Origin: an uncultured Collinsella sp.
Lineage (GTDB): Bacteria > Actinomycetota > Coriobacteriia > Coriobacteriales > Coriobacteriaceae
Length of the DNA stretch: 64,000 nucleotides
NCBI GenBank assembly: GCA_900541175.1
Contig: UQIT01000001.1
Coordinates: 109,612 to 173,611 of the forward strand
Reading direction: 5' to 3'
The position numbers and the translations under genes were made by a program. Positions 29,069 to 37,918 of the stretch are shown here, piece by piece. Below the pieces are notes generated by a model that saw only the letters and a program-made list of their open reading frames with translations, was not told the origin of the DNA and made no database searches. Position 1 is the stretch's first letter, and every line of letters starts with the position of its first letter.

Positions 29069-29123
29069 GCAGCCAGCTGAGGTTGTTGGTGTATTTGCGA
29101 TACACCAACAACCTCAGCGCTGC
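29069..29123 (+). promoter_or_regulatory. Leader hairpin 1 upstream of the NusG-like gene
   Basis: CTGAGGTTGTTGGTGTAT and its perfect complement form an 18-bp stem around TTGCG (29077-29117), extended by GCAGC/GCTGC after small bulges. No T-run follows, so it is unlikely to be a simple terminator. Confidence 0.6.
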
Positions 29124-29173
29124 TTCTATACATACCGTTCACGGTGGGGCAGAGCCACGTGCTTGTCTGACTG

Positions 29174-29236
29174 GGCTCAGGGTTTGAATATGGAGCGCCT
29201 CCGCGCACAAGCGCCCTGGCGAAGCCATACCCAAAC
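29174..29236 (+). promoter_or_regulatory. Leader hairpin 2 just before the NusG-like gene
   Basis: GGCTCA-GGGTTTG pairs with CAAACCC-CG-TGAGCC, and inside it TATGG pairs with CCATA. The structure ends about 40 bases before the start codon. Specialised NusG paralogues such as LoaP act through a leader RNA hairpin, which makes this a candidate target. That link is inference. Confidence 0.45.
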
Positions 29237-29275
29237 CCCGTGAGCCACACGTAAGACAGCAAGGGGGTGGTGCTC

Positions 29276-29821
29276 GTGTGGTATGTGATTCAGGTCATTA
29301 ACGGTCGCGAAGATGTAATGCGCGAGCGCATCGAGCGCGTGGTGCCAGTGGGCGCCATGCAGGAGCTCTTTTATCCCCAATATCAAACCGAGATTAAGGT
29401 ACACGGCGAGTGGGTCAAAACGGCCAAGCTGCTGTTCCCCGGTTATCTCATCTGCGATACGGCAGATCCCCGCACCGTGCAACAGTATCTGCTACGCATG
29501 GGCGACTTTGCCCGGGTGCTATCCCAGGACGGTCAGTTTGTGCCGCTGGCAAAAGAAGAGGTCCAGCTTATTGGTAGCTTTACGCACAGGGGAGACCGCG
29601 TAGTGCCCATGAGCGAGGCCCTAAAGGATGGCGACCAGGTCGTAGTGACGGCTGGTCCGCTGTTGGGCCACGAAGGCCTCATTAAAGGCATCAATAGACG
29701 TAAGTGCACGGCTTATTTGGAAGTCAATCTGTGCGGCAGACGTGTAACCACTCGCGTTGGCCTCGCCGTGCTTTCAAATGAGCAGCGTGCAATGCGCAAC
29801 CTCAAAAAAGCGATCGCCTAG
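29276..29821 (+). CDS. Specialised NusG-family antiterminator (LoaP/RfaH-like)
   Basis: A 181-residue NusG paralogue heading the polysaccharide cluster. The N-terminal NGN domain begins VWYVIQVINGRED and includes FPGYLICDT; the C-terminal KOW domain reads DQVVVTAGPLLGHEGLIKGI. Family members bind RNA polymerase and let it read through pauses or terminators in long operons. GTG at 29276 was chosen because AAGGGG is seven bases upstream and the product then begins as NusG proteins do; GTG at 29267 or 29270 is possible. Position at the head of an exopolysaccharide operon matches LoaP and UpxY logic. Confidence 0.88.
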   Translation: MWYVIQVINGREDVMRERIERVVPVGAMQELFYPQYQTEIKVHGEWVKTAKLLFPGYLICDTADPRTVQQYLLRMGDFARVLSQDGQFVPLAKEEVQLIGSFTHRGDRVVPMSEALKDGDQVVVTAGPLLGHEGLIKGINRRKCTAYLEVNLCGRRVTTRVGLAVLSNEQRAMRNLKKAIA

Positions 29822-29872
29822 CTGCTGGCGATTGTCGCTCAAAACAAGGAGGACCTTCGGGTCGGGGACGTA

Positions 29873-30706
29873 GTGTTGGAAGAGAACGTGTCAAATAAAA
29901 CTGAATATATAAAGGATGCGCCCGTGGATGCGGCACTGATTGGTCAAGTTAGGGATTGGCGGGCAGACTCTCAGACTCCTGTTGCTACGGAATTACCTCT
30001 CCCCGTTGAGAACCCTGCTCCGGCGCAAGGTTTCGTGGCGACAGGAAGCTATAGGGCGCCTGCTGCCGATCCCAACGCTGCTGCCCCTAGGAAAGGTGGG
30101 CCAGGCTACTTTGCCTTCAAGCGAGCCTTCGACATTGTGTTTTCGGCTGGTGTCTGTGCGATGTTGGCAGTCCCCGTCGTAGCTGCATGCGTCGCCATTG
30201 AGATTGACTCTCCCGGAAAGCCGTTCTTCCGTCAAAAGCGAGTCGGTAAGGGCGGCAAGCCTATCTATATCTTCAAACTCCGAACCATGGTCTCAGACGC
30301 TCACGAGCACCCTGAGAAGTACATGACTCCCGAGCAGTTGGCGCAATGGCAGCGCGAACAAAAGGTAGAAAACGACCCACGCATTACGCGCGTTGGTCGT
30401 TTTCTACGTCACACTTCACTCGACGAATTGCCGCAGTTCATCAACGTTCTTATAGGGGATTTATCCGTTATTGGACCAAGGCCTGTGACGCTCGAAGAAA
30501 CCTACGAGTACGGTGACGCTCGCGACGAAGTGCTTGCATGTAAGCCTGGCATTACTGGCTGGTGGGCAGCGACAGATCGCAACGACTCAACGTGGGGGAG
30601 CGGTCAGCGTCAGGCACGCGAGCTCTTCTATGTACGACACCAGTCGTTCGGTCTTGACGCTCGCGTGTTTGTAAAGACCTTCAAGGCGATGAGGAAGGGT
30701 AAGTAG
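29873..30706 (+). CDS. Initiating sugar-phosphate transferase (monotopic phosphoglycosyltransferase)
   Basis: A 277-residue enzyme that transfers the first sugar phosphate to undecaprenyl phosphate, starting repeat-unit assembly at the membrane. Residues 1-85 are a Pro/Ala-rich hydrophilic leader. KRAFDIVFSAGVCAMLAVPVV is the re-entrant membrane helix, then FFRQKRVGKGGKPIYIFKLR, the catalytic Asp184-Glu185 in HTSLDELPQF, SVIGPRP and KPGITGWWA. It starts with GTG at 29873; AAGGAGG lies 20 bases upstream, so GTG at 29888 is an alternative. The next gene starts immediately after the stop. Confidence 0.92.
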   Translation: MLEENVSNKTEYIKDAPVDAALIGQVRDWRADSQTPVATELPLPVENPAPAQGFVATGSYRAPAADPNAAAPRKGGPGYFAFKRAFDIVFSAGVCAMLAVPVVAACVAIEIDSPGKPFFRQKRVGKGGKPIYIFKLRTMVSDAHEHPEKYMTPEQLAQWQREQKVENDPRITRVGRFLRHTSLDELPQFINVLIGDLSVIGPRPVTLEETYEYGDARDEVLACKPGITGWWAATDRNDSTWGSGQRQARELFYVRHQSFGLDARVFVKTFKAMRKGK

Positions 30707-31546
30707 ATGGGTCGCCCCTCATTCAAGGAATCAAAAACAGCCATCGTGATTATTGCTTGGAACTCGGATCATTTCATCGGTGCATGCGTTGAATCGGCGC
30801 TTTCTCTAAGATGTCGAACCCTTGATGTTTGGGTTGTGGACAACGGCTCGAGTGACTCCACGCCCGATATTCTTTCAGCTCTTGCTAAGGACGATAAAAG
30901 GCTACACGTTATCTCTGCTGGTAGAAATCTCGGTACAACGGTGTCTCGTAACTTAGTTTTGAAGCAGTTGAGCGTTGATACCGATTATATTTGCATTCTC
31001 GATTCTGATACCGTCGTGAACCAGTCGGCCTTTGAGTGTTTGGCGGCAGTGCTTTCTGATAGCTCTGTCGGGGTTGTCGGGCCCACGATGATTAACTCCT
31101 CCGGCGAGACACAGCTCTCCGGTAGGGCCTTGCCCACTTTGCCTATTAAGCTAGCGAAAGCATTTCCCTTCGGTGAATTTGCACAAAAGGCCGCTGATTT
31201 AGAGATTCCAAGTACTTCAGTTGTACGAGGTCTGCAAGACGTTGGCTATTTACTTTCGGCTTGTTGGTTTATACCGCGCGAGACTCTCGAAGTCGTAGGC
31301 TTTCTTGATGAAAAGATATTCTATGCGCCCGAGGATGTCGATTGGTGCTTGAGATGTCATGAGTCAGGGCTTCGTGTCGTTCGTTGCCATGAGGCTTACA
31401 TCGTGCATGAATATCAACGCCTTTCGCACAAAAAGCTTTTTAGTAAAACTAATTTTGAGCATATTAAAGGGCTTTTATATTACTTTGCAAAACATCGTTA
31501 TCTGATTAAGGCCCCGGAGCTGCAGAAAGGCCCATTTAATGCTTAG
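30707..31546 (+). CDS. GT2-family glycosyltransferase (rhamnosyltransferase-like)
   Basis: A 279-residue GT-A-fold glycosyltransferase. Seen: VVDNGSSDSTPDIL (nucleotide-binding), ILDSDTVVN (DxD metal site), and FYAPEDVDWCLRCHESG near the acceptor site, as in WbbL-type rhamnosyltransferases. There is no membrane segment. It begins directly after the phosphoglycosyltransferase stop. Donor and acceptor cannot be told from sequence. Confidence 0.88.
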   Translation: MGRPSFKESKTAIVIIAWNSDHFIGACVESALSLRCRTLDVWVVDNGSSDSTPDILSALAKDDKRLHVISAGRNLGTTVSRNLVLKQLSVDTDYICILDSDTVVNQSAFECLAAVLSDSSVGVVGPTMINSSGETQLSGRALPTLPIKLAKAFPFGEFAQKAADLEIPSTSVVRGLQDVGYLLSACWFIPRETLEVVGFLDEKIFYAPEDVDWCLRCHESGLRVVRCHEAYIVHEYQRLSHKKLFSKTNFEHIKGLLYYFAKHRYLIKAPELQKGPFNA

Positions 31547-31606
31547 TAGGGATCTTATTTTCTTTTACATAGATGCCTTGGGCCGTTCTTGCCTTGGGGG
31601 TAATTT

Positions 31607-32773
31607 ATGAAATATCTTTCACGGATTCTCGCGTCAAACCATCGTTCTGATGGAATCCATGTCCTTTGTTATTCTGAAGCCTGGGGACAGGGCGGTGTTG
31701 AGACGTTCCTAATGTCGATATTTCGACGTTGGCAGGGTAAGGGGTTCTATTTTACGCTTTTCTCCTGCTGGGACTGGAACCTTGCGCTAGATGCTGAACT
31801 CGATGCATTGGGGATTGATCGTTTCACAGTTTTCCCCGACAGCAAGCCCGGGCAGGTGAAGCGCCTTTGCGAGGGCTCTGCTGCTTTCGGTGCGTTAATC
31901 AACGAGATTCGTCCCGACGCCGTCTACGTTAACACCATGAACGGGATGGGCTTCCTTTATTCCGAGGTCGCACAGAAACACGGCGTTCCTGTGCGAGTGG
32001 TGCACTCGCACAACTCGGCCTTCGGGTCAGGGCAGGCTGTCGTCAAGGCCGTCATGCACAGCTTCGGCAGGGCCGCGTTCGGCGGTAGCGCCACTGTTCG
32101 ACTCGCCTGCTCCGCCGACGCAGGGCATTACCTCTTCGGTGCCCGCCCCTTCGAGGTCGTGAACAACGGCATCGACACTTCGCGCTTTGCCTTCGACCCT
32201 GCTGCTCGCACCGAGATCCGCTCGCGTTTCGGCATTCCACAAGACACGGTGCTGTTCGGCAGCGTGGGTCGCATCGCAGAGGCGAAAAATCCGCTTTTCC
32301 AGATAAGGACTTTCGCCGAGGTCTTGCGCGCCGTGCCCGGTGCTTACTACCTGATGGTGGGTGACGGCGATATGAAGGACCAGGTTAAAGCGTTGATTCG
32401 GGAACTCGGTATCAATGACAGAGTGATTATGCCTGGCTACCTTCCCGATCCCGCCCCCGTTTACTCAGCCCTCGATTGCTTCCTTATGCCCTCCTTATTC
32501 GAAGGTCTTGCCATTGTGTGCATTGAGGCTCAATGCGCGGGATGCCGGATTGTGTGCTCCGAGGCTCTCCCTCCTGAGGCCCATGTAACTGATGCTGAGG
32601 CCTTGCTGCCGCTTTCCGCCGGTGAGCGCGCATGGGCTGAGAAGGCAGTCGAGATGTCGTACATGGATGTAGACAGGCCTGCGTACGCTGCGTCGGTGCG
32701 TGAGGCAGGCTTCGATGCCGATGACACTGCTCGAATAGTTGCTGGAGTTCTAATAGGAGATAAAAATGCCTGA
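31607..32773 (+). CDS. GT4-family glycosyltransferase
   Basis: A 388-residue GT-B-fold enzyme. The N-terminal domain has the acceptor-side GQGGVETF loop. The C-terminal donor domain has FGSVGRIAEAKNP, LMVGDGDMKDQV, and the retaining-type E-x7-E in LFEGLAIVCIEAQ. The gene overlaps the LicD gene by eight bases. GC content is still high here, unlike the later glycosyltransferase. Confidence 0.9.
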   Translation: MKYLSRILASNHRSDGIHVLCYSEAWGQGGVETFLMSIFRRWQGKGFYFTLFSCWDWNLALDAELDALGIDRFTVFPDSKPGQVKRLCEGSAAFGALINEIRPDAVYVNTMNGMGFLYSEVAQKHGVPVRVVHSHNSAFGSGQAVVKAVMHSFGRAAFGGSATVRLACSADAGHYLFGARPFEVVNNGIDTSRFAFDPAARTEIRSRFGIPQDTVLFGSVGRIAEAKNPLFQIRTFAEVLRAVPGAYYLMVGDGDMKDQVKALIRELGINDRVIMPGYLPDPAPVYSALDCFLMPSLFEGLAIVCIEAQCAGCRIVCSEALPPEAHVTDAEALLPLSAGERAWAEKAVEMSYMDVDRPAYAASVREAGFDADDTARIVAGVLIGDKNA

Positions 32774-33587
32774 TTATTTGACCCCAAACGAAGTTAAGGC
32801 AGAGGAGCTCGCAATGCTTGTCGAGTTCGGGGAGCTCTGCAAGAGGGAGGGGCTTAGATACTCGCTCGCTGGCGGCACGCTGCTGGGTGCGGTGCGTCAT
32901 AAAGGATTCATCCCTTGGGACGATGATATCGATGTGTCCATGCCACGTCCCGATTTTGATAGTCTGGTCGCACTTGCGCGCTCAGGGGCTTTGCCGATCA
33001 ACCGTTCACTTGAACCTTATTCGGGCGACTGGGGACATCCGGTTTTTCTGAAATACATTAATCGCGATATTGCTGTAGATGCCCATTACGAGAACGGGGA
33101 AGGCTTTCTCTGGATGGACGTTACTCCCGTCGAGGGGCTTCCCGCCGACGAGAAAGAGCTTGCTCGCATATACAAGCGAGCAGGGAGGCTCCAACGGATT
33201 CTCATGTTCTGCAAAGCAGACTCCAAGGAAGGAAAGACACGGCTGAAACGCGCCTTTAAGCGACTATTTGTGCCTGTTGCAAATGCTGCAGGGGCTTTCG
33301 ACCACTCGCTCGCCAAGCTGGACGATCTGGGAAGGGGATGCGTTTTCGGGAGCACCCCTTGGGTCGGCTGCACAGTATGGGGTCTATACGGAACGGGCGA
33401 GCGATACTCCTACTCGGGCTGGGAAGAAACTGTTCAACTCGAATTTGAGGGACAGAAGCTTAACGCGATTTCCTGCTGGGATGCTTATCTTTCGGGTCTC
33501 TACGGCGACTATATGCAGCTGCCACCCGAGGACAAGCGCATAACGCATGAGATTAAGGCATGGAGAACCAATGATACTGAAAAATAA
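32766..33587 (+). CDS. LicD-family phosphotransferase
   Basis: A 273-residue nucleotidyltransferase-fold enzyme. The signature is complete: SLAGGTLLGAVRHKGFIPWD then DDDIDVSM. Family members move a phospho-substituent such as phosphocholine or ribitol phosphate from a CDP-carrier onto a glycan. The next two genes, a CTP-dependent cytidylyltransferase and an SDR enzyme, could make such a CDP-carrier. It overlaps genes on both sides, so it is translationally coupled. Confidence 0.9.
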   Translation: MPDYLTPNEVKAEELAMLVEFGELCKREGLRYSLAGGTLLGAVRHKGFIPWDDDIDVSMPRPDFDSLVALARSGALPINRSLEPYSGDWGHPVFLKYINRDIAVDAHYENGEGFLWMDVTPVEGLPADEKELARIYKRAGRLQRILMFCKADSKEGKTRLKRAFKRLFVPVANAAGAFDHSLAKLDDLGRGCVFGSTPWVGCTVWGLYGTGERYSYSGWEETVQLEFEGQKLNAISCWDAYLSGLYGDYMQLPPEDKRITHEIKAWRTNDTEK

Positions 33588-34323
33588 AGATACCTCAGTG
33601 ACCGCCGTAATATTCGCCGGCGGCGTCGGGACGAGAATGCATTCGAAGGACCTTCCGAAGCAGTTCCTTCGCATACATGGCAAGCCGATTATTGCGTGGA
33701 CTATAGGTGTCTTCGAGAAGACACCTTGCATCGACAATGTCGTTGTTGTGTGCAATGCCAACTGGCTCGACTACTGCCAAAGCATTATTAGCGAGTTCAG
33801 TCTGAACAAGGTAAGAGCCGTTGTCGCTGGTGGCGAGACGGGTCAGCTCTCCATCCACAACGGCCTTTTGGCCGCAGCGAAACTATCCGACCCGAAGAAG
33901 ACGGTAGTACTCATTCACGATGGCGTTCGTCCTCTCATCGATGCGGGCACCATCGAGCGCAACGTGGCCTCGGTGGAGGAGTTCGGCTCCTCCATCACAT
34001 GCGTTAAGGCGAAGGAGACTATCTTGGTTAAAGCCGACGACGGAGTAGAGATTGTCCCACGTGAGAACGTGTTGCTGGCTCGTGCCCCGCAGGGATTCTG
34101 GTTGAGCGACATCCTGGCCGCACATAAAATGGCACTTGACGCGGGCGAAACTGGCTGCATCGACTCTGCAACAATGATGAAAGCGCAGGGAAATGACTTA
34201 CACCTAATCGTTGGGCCCGATGAGAACATAAAGATAACCACTCAAGACGACTACTATTCGATGCGCTCCATCCTTGATTCACGCGAGAACAACCAGCTAT
34301 ATGCAGAGGGGGAAGATGAATAA
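33571..34323 (+). CDS. IspD/TarI-like cytidylyltransferase
   Basis: A 250-residue CTP:alditol-phosphate cytidylyltransferase of the IspD/TarI family. Seen: VIFAGGVGTRM (CTP loop), DLPKQFLRIHGKPI, and LIHDGVRPLI. It is probably not the housekeeping IspD, because it lies between licD and an SDR gene in a glycan cluster; D-ribitol-5-phosphate or a related polyol phosphate is the likely substrate (inference). ATG at 33571 lies inside the end of licD with GGAG upstream. The stop shares a base with the next start. Confidence 0.85.
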   Translation: MILKNKDTSVTAVIFAGGVGTRMHSKDLPKQFLRIHGKPIIAWTIGVFEKTPCIDNVVVVCNANWLDYCQSIISEFSLNKVRAVVAGGETGQLSIHNGLLAAAKLSDPKKTVVLIHDGVRPLIDAGTIERNVASVEEFGSSITCVKAKETILVKADDGVEIVPRENVLLARAPQGFWLSDILAAHKMALDAGETGCIDSATMMKAQGNDLHLIVGPDENIKITTQDDYYSMRSILDSRENNQLYAEGEDE

Positions 34324-35390
34324 TGGGTGCATACGGGATAAACAACGCCCTTGAGGCAGACTTCGCCGGAATAGATCGTGAGCTGATCGCCACCTTATCG
34401 GGTAAAGTCCTTGCCATCTCCGGCGCCACAGGGTTCTTGGGGTCCCTGCTCGCTCGTCTCGTTATTTGGGCCAACGACAAGCTAGGATTGGGCACGAGAC
34501 TAATCTTGTGCGTACGTAACGCCGCTAAACTCAACGTCATCATGCCCGGAATTGCCGCTAGGGAGGATGTTACTGTCGCAGTAGTCGATTTCTCAGAGCC
34601 TTGTGAGGCTCTCGGCGTAGATTTCGACTGTCTTGTCCACACTGCCGCCATTACCACTTCGAAGGTTATGATCGAGCGTCCCGCAGACGTAATTAACATT
34701 ATGATCAACGGCACGAGATGGGCTCTTGACAGTGCATGCACGAATTCGAAGTCGAAAGTACTCTTCTTATCCTCCATGGAGGCCTGCGGAAGCTTTAACG
34801 ATGCCGTGGACGTATACGAGGGTACGATGGGTGCTATTGATATGGGCTCGGTACGATCTTGCTACCCCGAGGGCAAGCGGCTCGGAGAACTGATGTGCCT
34901 TGCTTATGCAAGGCAATTTGGCATCAACGCCGTCGCTGGGCGACTCGCCCAGACTTTCGGAGCGGGGATTCTGCCGTCCGAAAGTCGCGTCTTCAAACAG
35001 TTTGCCACGAGTGCCATGGCTGGGGAGCCAATCGTGCTCCATACGGACGGAATGAGCGAAGGCAATTACGTGTATTCGACCGACGCTCTCTCAGCTATTC
35101 TTTTGCTCTTATCCCAGGGCATCGCTGGGGAGACCTACAACATTGCGAACGAGGCATGTCACTCGACGATTCGCGGCATGGCAGAAATGGTGGCAGAAAG
35201 ATTCGGGGGTGACCATTGTGGCGTTGTAATCGAAGGAAAAGATTCCTCACAGTTCGGATACGCTGCACCTACGAAGATGACGCTGCGTTCGAACAAACTT
35301 CGCGCGCTTGGTTGGGAACCGAAAGTTAATTTAGAAGAATCTTATTGCAGGCTGATTGGGTTTTTGACTGATAGTAACAGAAATTGTTAG
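34323..35390 (+). CDS. NAD-dependent epimerase/dehydratase (SDR)
   Basis: A 355-residue extended SDR. The Rossmann motif is SGATGFLGS (about residue 33), and the catalytic Tyr181-x3-Lys185 lies in SCYPEGKRL with an upstream SSME serine. It begins at the last base of the cytidylyltransferase gene. SDR + IspD-like + LicD is a recurring set in polysaccharide loci; its product is likely a CDP-linked polyol or sugar, but the exact reaction is unknown. GC content falls right after this gene. Confidence 0.87.
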   Translation: MGAYGINNALEADFAGIDRELIATLSGKVLAISGATGFLGSLLARLVIWANDKLGLGTRLILCVRNAAKLNVIMPGIAAREDVTVAVVDFSEPCEALGVDFDCLVHTAAITTSKVMIERPADVINIMINGTRWALDSACTNSKSKVLFLSSMEACGSFNDAVDVYEGTMGAIDMGSVRSCYPEGKRLGELMCLAYARQFGINAVAGRLAQTFGAGILPSESRVFKQFATSAMAGEPIVLHTDGMSEGNYVYSTDALSAILLLLSQGIAGETYNIANEACHSTIRGMAEMVAERFGGDHCGVVIEGKDSSQFGYAAPTKMTLRSNKLRALGWEPKVNLEESYCRLIGFLTDSNRNC

Positions 35391-35488
35391 CCAATCTTAT
35401 TTAACTATATATAACAGTTCTAGCAGTGTTTTCGGTTCCGGATGCCATTAGTGTCCGGATCTCTCTATTGTTTAAAATTGGGATCTTG

Positions 35489-36598
35489 ATGATAAGTACT
35501 ATGAAATCCAATAAGCCCCGTGTTTTAGTTTCAGGAGTTGGGACACGTTATGGTGGCACTGAGACCGTAGTGAGCCGCTATATTGGCGCTTTGTCTGATA
35601 AATATGCTTTCGACACTATTAGCTCAAGACCATATCAACAAGTCGAGTACTCAATGGGAGACAATAGAGTCATCAATATACCGGGGTGGAAACAAAATCC
35701 CATTGAACATATAACCCGACTTCGCCGCTTATTTTACGGGCATGATACTGAATATTGTGCTTTTTGGCATAATGCAAACTCTTATTGGAATATTGAAACA
35801 ATTGAGCTTGCGGCTAAGGCGAATATTCCTGTTAGGATTTGTCATTATCATTGTTCACAAGCACTGGGTGGGCCAGCGAAAAGGTTTTCCACCTGGGCAC
35901 TTAGAAAACATGTTGCGGATTTAAGCAATGTTTTACTCGCCTGTTCCCAGGAGGCTGGGGAATACGCGTTCCCTGGTCATACTTTTGACATTTTAAATAA
36001 TGCTTTTGATGTTTCTTTATTTTCATATCAGGAATCAAACCGTCTTTCAGTTCGAGCTGAACTTGGTTTAAGGGATAGTTTCGTCATCGGCCATGTTGGA
36101 CGGCTTTCATCAGTGAAGAATCAGATATTGTTGGTTCGTTCTTTACCCGAAATTATTAAATTTAGAGCTAATGCAATGCTAGTGCTAGTGGGTGAGGGCC
36201 CCTCAAAAGAATTGATCATGGAAGAGGCGCGATCTCTTGGTGTCGAAAGCCATTTGGTTCTTACGGGGCCTCGCATGGATGTAGCCTCTCTTTTGTCCGC
36301 ATTTGACGTGTTTGCTTTTCCCTCGGTATTCGAAGGGCTCGGCATGGCTGCGGTTGAGGCGCAAGCAAATGGATTGCCCTGTGTGATTTCTGATCAGGTG
36401 CCTCGAGCTGTTGCCGTCTCAGACTCAGTTTGTTTTCTACCTCCAGAAAACCCCTCTTTGTGGGCTGACACGCTCTGTGCCTTTGATCGTTCTTCCTTTT
36501 GCCCCAAACCATATTTAATAAATAGATTCGATATCAATAAAGAGTCATTAAAACTTGCGGAATATTTCAAAGGCTCCAAGTCCGGATTCGGTGACTAG
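35489..36598 (+). CDS. GT4-family glycosyltransferase (AT-rich)
   Basis: A 369-residue GT-B enzyme. Seen: VGTRYGGTETVVSRY near the start, FVIGHVGRLSSVKNQ, LVLVGEGPSKEL, and E-x7-E in VFEGLGMAAVEAQ. ATG at 35489 was chosen over 35426 because the extra 21 residues look non-native; ATG at 35501 is also possible. Codon use is much more AT-rich than the genes before it, which suggests this part of the cluster was acquired separately. Confidence 0.88.
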   Translation: MISTMKSNKPRVLVSGVGTRYGGTETVVSRYIGALSDKYAFDTISSRPYQQVEYSMGDNRVINIPGWKQNPIEHITRLRRLFYGHDTEYCAFWHNANSYWNIETIELAAKANIPVRICHYHCSQALGGPAKRFSTWALRKHVADLSNVLLACSQEAGEYAFPGHTFDILNNAFDVSLFSYQESNRLSVRAELGLRDSFVIGHVGRLSSVKNQILLVRSLPEIIKFRANAMLVLVGEGPSKELIMEEARSLGVESHLVLTGPRMDVASLLSAFDVFAFPSVFEGLGMAAVEAQANGLPCVISDQVPRAVAVSDSVCFLPPENPSLWADTLCAFDRSSFCPKPYLINRFDINKESLKLAEYFKGSKSGFGD

Positions 36599-36718
36599 GA
36601 TACATCATCATCCTTAGACCTTCTTGCATTAGAACTAAGCGGCAAATTAAATAATTTTGCATTGCATATTATGCCGGACTGTAATTTGAGCAGTTCTTTT
36701 TGAAACAGGTGATTTAGA

Positions 36719-37918
36719 TTGTCAAGGTTAAAGGTCGATGAAGCTCTATATTACTTTGCATTTGCCATCTTCTCTATTCAATGCGCAATCGAACGTACGA
36801 CATTTACTGAGATTCTTTTCATCCCAATAGATGAATTTACTTCACTTACTCAGGCTCTCATAGTATTCTCTCTAATCTCGAAATACATCATGCAGAGAGC
36901 ATCATTTAAATGTTGGGCATTCTCGTTAGCAATTGTTCTTATAAGTTTCATTTCCTGGCGTCAATCGGGAGAAAGCTCGTTATTTTGGGCTTCTATATTT
37001 ATAGTCTGTGCAAACAATGTAAGGATCCGACCCCTTGCAAAAATTGCATTAACCGTATCCTTTGCTACTCTTATTATCACAATATTATCTGCCGGTTTCG
37101 GAGTTATCGAGAATAAAGTATTTGTTCGCGGTGGAATCACTCGATATGCCCTGGGATTTAACCATCCGAATGCATTAGGCCTATATCTCTTTAATGCCTG
37201 CGTTGCTTTTTCCGCGATTCGCTTCGGCAAGAATCCTGTACCCGATTTCGGTTTAATTGCTGTTTCTATTTTAATCAATTTAACTTTTGCCGACTCACGA
37301 ACTTCTGCACTCCTCTTAGTTTTACTGGCAGTATTCTTGACCATATTTTTCTTTGTGAGAACAGACAGATTGCGTAAAAAGGTATTAACCTATTTCCTTG
37401 TGGCTGTATTTATAGTTATTATCGTAAGTGCATACTTAATGATTGCCTATGATCCTTCCAATCCTATTCAATTTGAACTTAATAAACTGCTTTCTGGTAG
37501 GCTGAGACTTGCAAACGGTTATTTCGAAATGCAACCGATTACTTTGTTTGGATCAGATTTCTCCGGCTTACCGCCAATCTATTGGGAGAATGGTGTTCCG
37601 TCTGCATTCGTTGTGGACAACGCTTGGTGCCACCTATTGCTTAGGTTTGGCTTGATACCAGCATTCTGTTTTTTGTTCGGCTATATCGCTATCTTAATCA
37701 AGGCTGTACGTCAAAGTTGGTGGAATTCAATCTTCTTCGGGCTTGTCCTGATGAGCATTTATGGACTGTGTGAAACGCTTGGTATCCATTTCGAATGCAA
37801 TTATTTCTTATTCGCTGTTGGAGCTGAACTACTCTATCCAAACGTTTTTATGAGCGAAAAGTCATCAGCGACGGGCCGTTCGTATTCATATTTCGAGATT
37901 GGTAACGATTGTGTCTAG
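36719..37918 (+). CDS. Wzy-like polysaccharide polymerase
   Basis: A 399-residue integral membrane protein with about ten to eleven hydrophobic segments and a larger outside loop (about 255-300, ending NGVPSAFVVDNAW). RYALGFNHPNALGLY matches the Wzy/O-antigen polymerase-ligase pattern. It would join lipid-linked repeat units outside the membrane. It starts with TTG at 36719 without a strong ribosome-binding site. It overlaps the flippase gene by 20 bases. Strongly AT-rich. Confidence 0.82.
   Translation: MSRLKVDEALYYFAFAIFSIQCAIERTTFTEILFIPIDEFTSLTQALIVFSLISKYIMQRASFKCWAFSLAIVLISFISWRQSGESSLFWASIFIVCANNVRIRPLAKIALTVSFATLIITILSAGFGVIENKVFVRGGITRYALGFNHPNALGLYLFNACVAFSAIRFGKNPVPDFGLIAVSILINLTFADSRTSALLLVLLAVFLTIFFFVRTDRLRKKVLTYFLVAVFIVIIVSAYLMIAYDPSNPIQFELNKLLSGRLRLANGYFEMQPITLFGSDFSGLPPIYWENGVPSAFVVDNAWCHLLLRFGLIPAFCFLFGYIAILIKAVRQSWWNSIFFGLVLMSIYGLCETLGIHFECNYFLFAVGAELLYPNVFMSEKSSATGRSYSYFEIGNDCV

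Noticed and set aside
29077..29117. Intrinsic terminator before the NusG-like gene
   Set aside because: The stem is perfect but followed by CGCTGCTTCTATAC rather than a T-run, so it is kept as a leader hairpin.
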